Source: Leptodontidium sp. MPI-SDFR-AT-0119 (lineage: Eukaryota; Ascomycota; Leotiomycetes; Helotiales; Leptodontidiaceae). Taken from it: 64,000 nt of DNA. Of the stretch, positions 58,122-64,000 are shown piece by piece. Positions within the stretch are counted from its first letter, which is position 1; the number at the start of each line of letters is the position of its first letter. A model generated the notes under the pieces. That model was not told the origin of the DNA. It saw only the letters and a program-made list of their open reading frames with translations, and searched no databases. The position numbers and the translations under genes were made by a program. The stretch covers positions 496,001 through 560,000 of the forward strand of contig JAHLEZ010000033.1 of NCBI GenBank assembly GCA_020726505.1, given 5' to 3'.

Positions 58122-61100
58122 GCGCTTCTCTTTCGTCGTCCCGAACTTGACAATACACTTATAAAGGGACAAAGAATCTGTGCAAATAATAGTAGGAAGA
58201 CGTGAGATGCCAAGCTTATTAATTACTATATTAATAGTAATACCCAGGGAGATTAACATATTAATACTAGCTACTATAATATATAACTCTAATGTAAGTA
58301 CTACACGAGTTACTCTCTTGTAATTTATTAAGTTAATATACACGATATTACCGATTAAAGTAAATTGCGCATTCCTTATTATTTTAGTATTAATTATTAG
58401 TACGAAACTTATTTATAAACTTAGGTTTTTATTATTAACAAAAGAACCGTTTATAAAAACGTAAATCTTCGCAGACCGTAAGTTAACTAGTACGTATTAG
58501 AGTCCTTTCTTTAGGTTGTCTATTTATTATTTAAGGCGTAAGTTTAAAGTCTTAACGTCGTTTTTCGTCGAATCTTAGTGTTACGCTGCGACTAAGAAGT
58601 CAAATGTTACTTTCGGCTGATATATAGTAGTAAAGTAGGCCGCACGAGCTCGTTGCTCCTTGTAGGCCTTCTTATAATCCTCTTTCTTTACGTTAACTAG
58701 CTCTAGCCTTACTCCTTAACCCTTTTGAGATATATAAAAGTTGTCCCTATTTATAATAATAATACACTTATTAAACGTAATAGTTTTAGTAAGAAGTAGT
58801 ACTTATATTGGCTTTATTAAGAAACCGGCTTTAGTAATCTTATCTTACTCTCTTACTAAGAAGTCCTTATTTCCTAGAATTAACGTATCGTCTGTTTACA
58901 TTCCTACGACTCTAAAGTTATGGCTTTCCTTAGTACTAATTAGTAAGCATAGGTCGTATATTAATGTTTCTATTTGTAGGTTCTTTATATAATGTTTATA
59001 GTATATATTAAATTAATGGTTTCTGGACTTAAGTATACTGTATAATAGTAGTATTACTATAAATATCGTGCCAAGAGGGAAATCTCTTGTAATCTTTTCC
59101 GGTAGCTATGTAAATATGTCTCGAAGAAGCCTTATCTTTGCCTGGACGTAGGCTTAAGTGATGTCCTTAATAGCCAAATGGGATTTGGACTAGTTTCGGA
59201 GGCGATTTAGGTGCTTAATAATAGTAGCCAAAAATATAAGTAACCGCTAGCTAGATTATTAGATTATCGAAGACTAAGTTAAAATCTTTCTTTTGCCTTT
59301 GTCGTTAAAGTATTAAATTACTAGTTTTAACTTGTTGTATAAAGTTAACGTTTTCTTGCCTTTAACTTCGTTTATTATTCTTAATTTAAAGATACGGTGG
59401 CCTCTTACTTTAGAGTCGTCCTTATAAATAAACATAAAAACATCTTTTTTAATAAGTACTTTGTATTTCGTTCTTTGGGACTACTAGAATAGTAGTCTAA
59501 GCGCTATAATCTTCCTTTTAGCGCGAAGTTTAATAAATAGCTCTTAGTCCCTCGTCTCTTTCTTAATTAGAAATACTTTAACATTATAATCGTTATTAAT
59601 AATTAGTAAATTTAAAAGGTATTTCGTAAATGGAATTTAGATAGTAATTTAGGGTAGATTTAGTGTTATTTTAGTAGCGTTTTTAATTAGGGATCTTAGA
59701 TATTACTTATAAATATCCTCTAGTAAGTTTTCTTTTTGTTATTTAATATTAAAGGTATTTGTTTTAAAGGGACAAATTGTAATTAATTAAAACATACGTA
59801 TTCTCTTATTTCTTATATTAATCTTATATAATTTTCCCTTAATACCTAAGAAATCGTAAGGTCCTATTTATCCTTTACTTTCTTAATACACTAGAACCTA
59901 ATTATTGAAGTGGAAATCGTAAATATAAGTAGTTCTAGGGCCGTTTTGTATAATTAACACATTATTAACTTTACGTATAATATAAATTTTTTGTACTTTC
60001 TTTATAGCTTTTTTAATCGTAGCCGTACGTTACTCGACTAACGGATTTAGGGGGTCTAACTTTGTTATTCTAAAGTATGCGCTGAAAACAAGTAATATAA
60101 GGATAAGCTTATTTAGTTTAGTTGTATTATTTATTACTTTTATTACTATTTATAATTAGTCTTCATTGCTTAACTTAGGGTACTCTTTAGTGACGATTTT
60201 ATAAGTACGGTGTAGTGGACGGTGGTATCGCTTCACTTTGTTAATTAAATAATATGCCTTAATAGGTACTAGCTTAGAAGTGTTATCCATAGATCTGAGT
60301 ACACTTCGAAACTCCTTAGAATTAAAATTAGTGCTATAGTCGTATACGACGAAATCCGGAGGTCTAAGGTATATATTAATTTATACTAACTTAAATGCGT
60401 TAAAGGTAGCCCGAGCCGTAGCCGAACCGGGGGCTTTTTGAAGCAGTTTCGCTATATTAAAACCCGTTGCCTTATTTACTATATAGAGGGTATATTGTTC
60501 TTTAAACATTGTGATATCGACGTAGATTATATAATTAAAATCGACGTCGTCTTACAACTTAAAGCGGAACTTATGTGAAGTATTTATATATTTCTAGCAA
60601 TACTTACACATCTCTTTAACTCTTAATATAATGTCCGAATCATACTTATGGCCAGCCTGGTCTAGCAAGTATTGTAATCGTCTCACCGAAGGGTGTTCGA
60701 AACGCCTATAAAGCCGACGTATTTCTGATTCGGTTAGGTAATACACATTTATTGTTCTCGTAGAAGTGTCCAGTAATTAACGATATTAATTCAAAAGTAG
60801 CCATAAATGCTTATGTTTTCGTATAATCAGGTGCTTTTTATTGCCCTAGATTAAGACATTGCGCAGGTTATCGTATTACGCGTTGAGCGCATTTAGTTAC
60901 TATAGGTAAATTAGAAACGGGATATTTGCGTTTACGATTTAAAAGTCTATTTCTTTAGTAGGGGTATTAACGATGGCGACTCTTAGGAATAGTCGCGAAC
61001 TAGCACTGAATGTGATTCGGCTTTAGCCTGCCTAATTAGTGTCGAACTTGATATCTTAAATACGCTATAATACCCGCAATTAGTTAAGTCCTTTCGTGTT

Positions 61101-63173
61101 TTTATTAAACGCGCTTGTATTAATTAATAGACCTTAAAAGAATTTGTTTATCTATTGCGTTATATAGGCCTCGCTAAGAGCGGGTCTCTTGATTTTGCTC
61201 TTTAGGATGTGAGTAGCTTTCTTTTCCTTAAGTTACTTTATGATTTCCCGTGTATTATACTATGTCTCACTTACTATAAATATAATCGTAAAGTTTGCAG
61301 CGCCATCGCCATCGTCGTCGTCGGAGCTTTTTAAAGAATTATTAATATTTGTTAAAGTATCTAAATCCGTATCTTAGTGATCTTTCGAATGGTATCCGGA
61401 TGTGGTTCGGTTTTAGTCCGAATTAAGGTCGATTTCCTTAATATAAGCTAGGTAGCTTCTAAAGATCTTGTTTATGGCCTTTACTCCTTCGGCCTTGCGC
61501 GCAGCGAAGTATCTCGCCTTAGACGCTACTTACTTTTTATTAAAGTGGCGACTACTATAGCAGTTTGTTTTCTTACAAATAATACAGCCTGTGTAGCCTA
61601 GTATAAGCTAGAACTTGTCCCCACGCTTGTTTTTATTAGAAAATTTCATTCTGCGATTAGAGTAATAAGTTGTTCCTTTTGCGACGTGGGATTAGTGGCG
61701 ATTCGGATTAGATCCGGAGTACTTGCCTACCCTCGATCCCGAGCTATAAGTTACCTTAACGCCGACGGCGAAGCGAAGACTATTTATTAATATAAAAAAA
61801 GTAAGGGGTGCCTTAAATAAGGCTATATTAAAGAAAGGGTTCCTTAATACTCCTTGCACGAGCTTATCGCGAAGCGTCTTATTATTTCGCAAATTGTCGT
61901 CCTTTAGGCTAAGCTAAATACTCTGTAATTCTTTAGCAAAGTTCTCTAATTAGATTAGTACCGGCTTTTTCTTCTAGTAACGCTTCTCCTGAAATAACGA
62001 GAAAGTTAGACTAAACCACCGGCTAAGAAACCTATTAGCTTTCTCCTTCGTCTCAAAGTGTTCGCGAGTCGTCCTAATAAGCTTATTAAATAAGTATCCC
62101 TTATTTTAAAGGTACTAGTAATAGTACGAATTAGCTTCATCTCGTAGTATCAACGGAAAGGCTTGGTTCTAAACCTTAGTCTTAACTAATACTCTTTAAT
62201 ATAAGTTAGTAAAGATGTAAAGCTTCTTATTTAAGTAGTCTTTGTTTCTGTTATATTAAAGCTCTTTAATGTATATCTTAGTAAGGTTTATTAACGATTT
62301 TGCTTAGTCTAGGGTTAATAGATTTATGACATATTATAATGGCCGAATTAGCTTCGTATGTAGTCTAGTAGTCCTAGGAACCTTAAATAGTAGTAATGAC
62401 TTGTCCCGTGGGGGTATTACTAGCGTTAGTGTAAGATTCGGTAACGCGTGGTTATTTAATTTTTACGAGTAAAGATTACTTAGGAGATCCCTTTTAAAAG
62501 TAAATGAGAACTTCTTCTTTAGGACTATAAGTAAGAGGGTTATATTATATAAGTTTTTAACTTTATCTCCTTTAGTAAGGGAGATCTTAAGTAATCCTAA
62601 TAGTTAAATCGTCTTTATAAGCTTTACTCTTAATTCTTCCGAAGAAGTGTCTTTCTCCACGGAATAAATAACTACCTTTAGTTAGTGTTATAAAGACATT
62701 AGGGATTAATTTTATTAAAGTATTATTAGGATTAGCGGTAGTAGTTGAGAGAGTAATTCCCGGATGTGATTTAGTATTAATTTAGGGTAGTTCCGAATTT
62801 ACATTTTCATTTAGTCCTTTAGTCATAAATTTTCCTTAGCTTACACTACCTTTGCCAAAGCCTCTACTATCCTCGTCCCCCTTTGTCGTCGTATAAATAC
62901 ACTAAAGGCTCGTAAGTCGTCCCTAAGGTATATACGTTCCGTAACTTTAATTAGTCTAAACTCCTTTGCCGTCTAATCCTTAAAATACTCCTAAAAGTCC
63001 TAGAAAAGGAACTCTCCCTTAATGCGGTCGTTGCAGAAAGACTTACGGAATTTCCGCGAGTATACTATCACATCTCTTATAAAAGCTGGGCTAGGATTTA
63101 GTGTTTCTCTTAGTGTAGCCGTATTATTAAATATTTCCGGAGTTAATTTTGGCTCCGCCGAAGTATCCGCTAT
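58122..63173 (-). pseudogene. CopB3 gag-pol relic, main piece
   Basis: Colinear with CopB2. RNase H is at about 58122-58600, with TDSLSLYKC and KEKRL. The reverse-transcriptase active site at about 58880-58905 reads TDDTLIL, the only CopB copy with both Asp residues kept. Integrase is at about 60000-60450, the basic linker at about 61400-61650 and gag at about 61700-63173. The expected start at 63173 is ATA. Many TAA/TAG stops. Confidence 0.85.
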
Positions 63174-63494
63174 TATATCGGATTCGATTCGTAAGCGATC
63201 TAGTAAGTTCTTAAATAAGTTTCTTAAAGATCTAAAGTTCTGGATTTAAGGATATTAAATTAATAGTCTTCGTAAAGTAAGTATTATGTTATAATAGCTC
63301 TTCTTCGGCGTGCAATTGTCTTAGTCGAGTCTCAAGAGAAAAGTTGCCTTTCTTTCACGATTTAAAAAAGGTAAAATGCCCTTTTAGGAAAATACAATAA
63401 AGTACTCCTTAAGTTAAAGCCCAAAATCCGCTCTATAGCCTAAGACCTTTTCTATTTATAGTAAGGTTAACGATATAAGCTTGCCACTAATTAG

Positions 63495-63750
63495 TGTCAG
63501 TGTAATACCGGTTTATGTACTACGCCGCAAGTGTAAATATATTTAAAATACGAGTATGGCGACAAAGTAATAAATATATAGTTCAAAATCTATATATATT
63601 CTAAGAGAGTGTAAGGAGAGCTAGACTATATACTACGAAACCCCACCGAATCTCCACCGAAACCAGTTCGGCTAACCTCTAACCCTGACTTTGACTCGCA
63701 CCCCCTTTTCTAGACCGAAGTATACTCATGCAGGGACCTGTGGACCAACA
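63495..63750 (-). repeat. 5' LTR of CopB3 (256 bp)
   Basis: Starts TGTCAGTGTAATACCGG, ends TGGACCAACA; the duplication TTTAG follows at 63751-63755. Confidence 0.92.
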
Positions 63751-63755
63751 TTTAG

Positions 63756-64000
63756 TCTATGGCCTTTCGCTAGTGACGAGTTAACTGTTGATCGATCTTA
63801 TATACTAACGCTACAAAGGTCTTTATCTTATTCTTTTTAGCTTTCTTAAGTCGGAGGTACGTCGTAGATATTGCCGCTGCCGATATAAGGAAGATTTTTA
63901 TAGTAAGCGCCTTTAGTTAGTAGTTCGCCGGAGGGGCTCCACGGGCTCTCTTGTCTTTAGATATTGATCCCAGATCACGGGATGTTGAAGGGTTTAATTA
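63756..64000 (-). pseudogene. GypB polyprotein relic, upstream of reverse transcriptase
   Basis: Minus-strand frame with SKDKRARGAPPANY and FVALVYKIDQQLTRH, consistent with the protease/linker part of a Gypsy polyprotein that continues at 43819. Contains one copy of the dispersed palindrome (63964-63978). Cut by the window edge. Confidence 0.6.

Larger units (their letters stand above)
43825..63750 (-). mobile_element. CopB3: Ty1/Copia element, third CopB copy, split by GypC
   Basis: 256-bp LTRs (43825-44080 and 63495-63750) are flanked by TTTAG (43820-43824 and 63751-63755). Interrupted at 45731 by GypC. Removing GypC leaves about 7.5 kb colinear with CopB2. The polyprotein relic sums to 5232 bp, four codons longer than in CopB1 and CopB2. 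A repeated GCCATC/GTCGTC stretch near 61300 may account for part of this. Confidence 0.92.
40141..64000 (-). mobile_element. GypB: Ty3/Gypsy chromovirus, 3' LTR to gag-side edge, split by CopB3
   Basis: 3' LTR 40141-40442 is at the left. The interior (chromodomain, integrase, RNase H and reverse transcriptase on the minus strand) runs to 43824, is interrupted by CopB3 (duplication TTTAG at 43820-43824 and 63751-63755), and resumes at 63756 running off the right edge. The polypurine tract beside the LTR is an unusually long near-pure G run on the minus strand. Gag and the 5' LTR lie outside the window. Confidence 0.88.

Noticed and set aside
1..64000. CRISPR arrays, bacterial operons, ribosome binding sites
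   Set aside because: The repeats here are LTRs, inverted repeats and minisatellites without regular spacers, and gene structure and RIP point to a fungal genome.

Overview
The window looks like a repeat island from a filamentous ascomycete (Pezizomycotina-type) genome. Almost all of it is A+T-rich, stop-riddled transposon sequence. Where copies can be compared (LTR pairs, and three copies of one Copia family), the differences I inspected are nearly all C-to-T or G-to-A transitions, often of the CpA-to-TpA kind. That is the mark of repeat-induced point mutation (RIP). One island at about 32.3-35.75 kb has normal base composition and holds the only credible intact host-type gene: a 300-aa basic protein on the minus strand (34424-35326).

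Layout. 1-2490: right end of a minus-strand Copia element (CopA) with its 5' LTR. It sits in a minus-strand Gypsy element (GypA, 2496-5864). GypA is interrupted by Copia element CopB1 (5870-20960, target duplication ACTTT), and CopB1 is interrupted by a second copy of the same family, CopB2 (7832-15381, duplication CTTAT). 20966-24811: unassigned decayed sequence carrying a 1.5-kb gag-only LTR element (22043-23554, duplication AATGT). 24817-31964: complete Copia element CopC (duplication AGATA). 31970-34019: 3' end of a Tc1/mariner transposase, a non-autonomous element with ~92-bp terminal inverted repeats, and two Helitron gene fragments joined in opposite orientations. 34424-35326: the host-type gene. 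35752-36660: a 909-bp TRIM-like LTR element. 38233-39531: a whole Tc1/mariner element. 40141 to the end: a chromodomain Gypsy element (GypB) split by CopB3 (43825-63750, duplication TTTAG), which is itself split by a 12.4-kb Gypsy element (GypC, 45732-58117, duplication TTAG).

The most unusual content lies in extra genes carried by the retroelements. All three CopB copies hold, between the pol stop and the 3' LTR, an antisense cysteine-rich reading frame with the same two-part structure; two copies have identical segment lengths (155 + 79 + 457 nt). CopC has a different antisense cysteine-containing frame in the same place. GypC carries a sense-strand reading frame of about 4.5 kb downstream of pol. 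A 15-bp palindrome (core GTGATCCNGGATCAC) recurs 13 times in GypC and twice in GypB. In five of seven reverse transcriptase active sites an Asp of the DD pair reads as Asn, as G-to-A mutation would produce.

All protein calls on transposons are relics read through stop codons, so none is presented as functional. Coordinates of LTRs and target duplications were read directly. Boundaries of internal domains are approximate.
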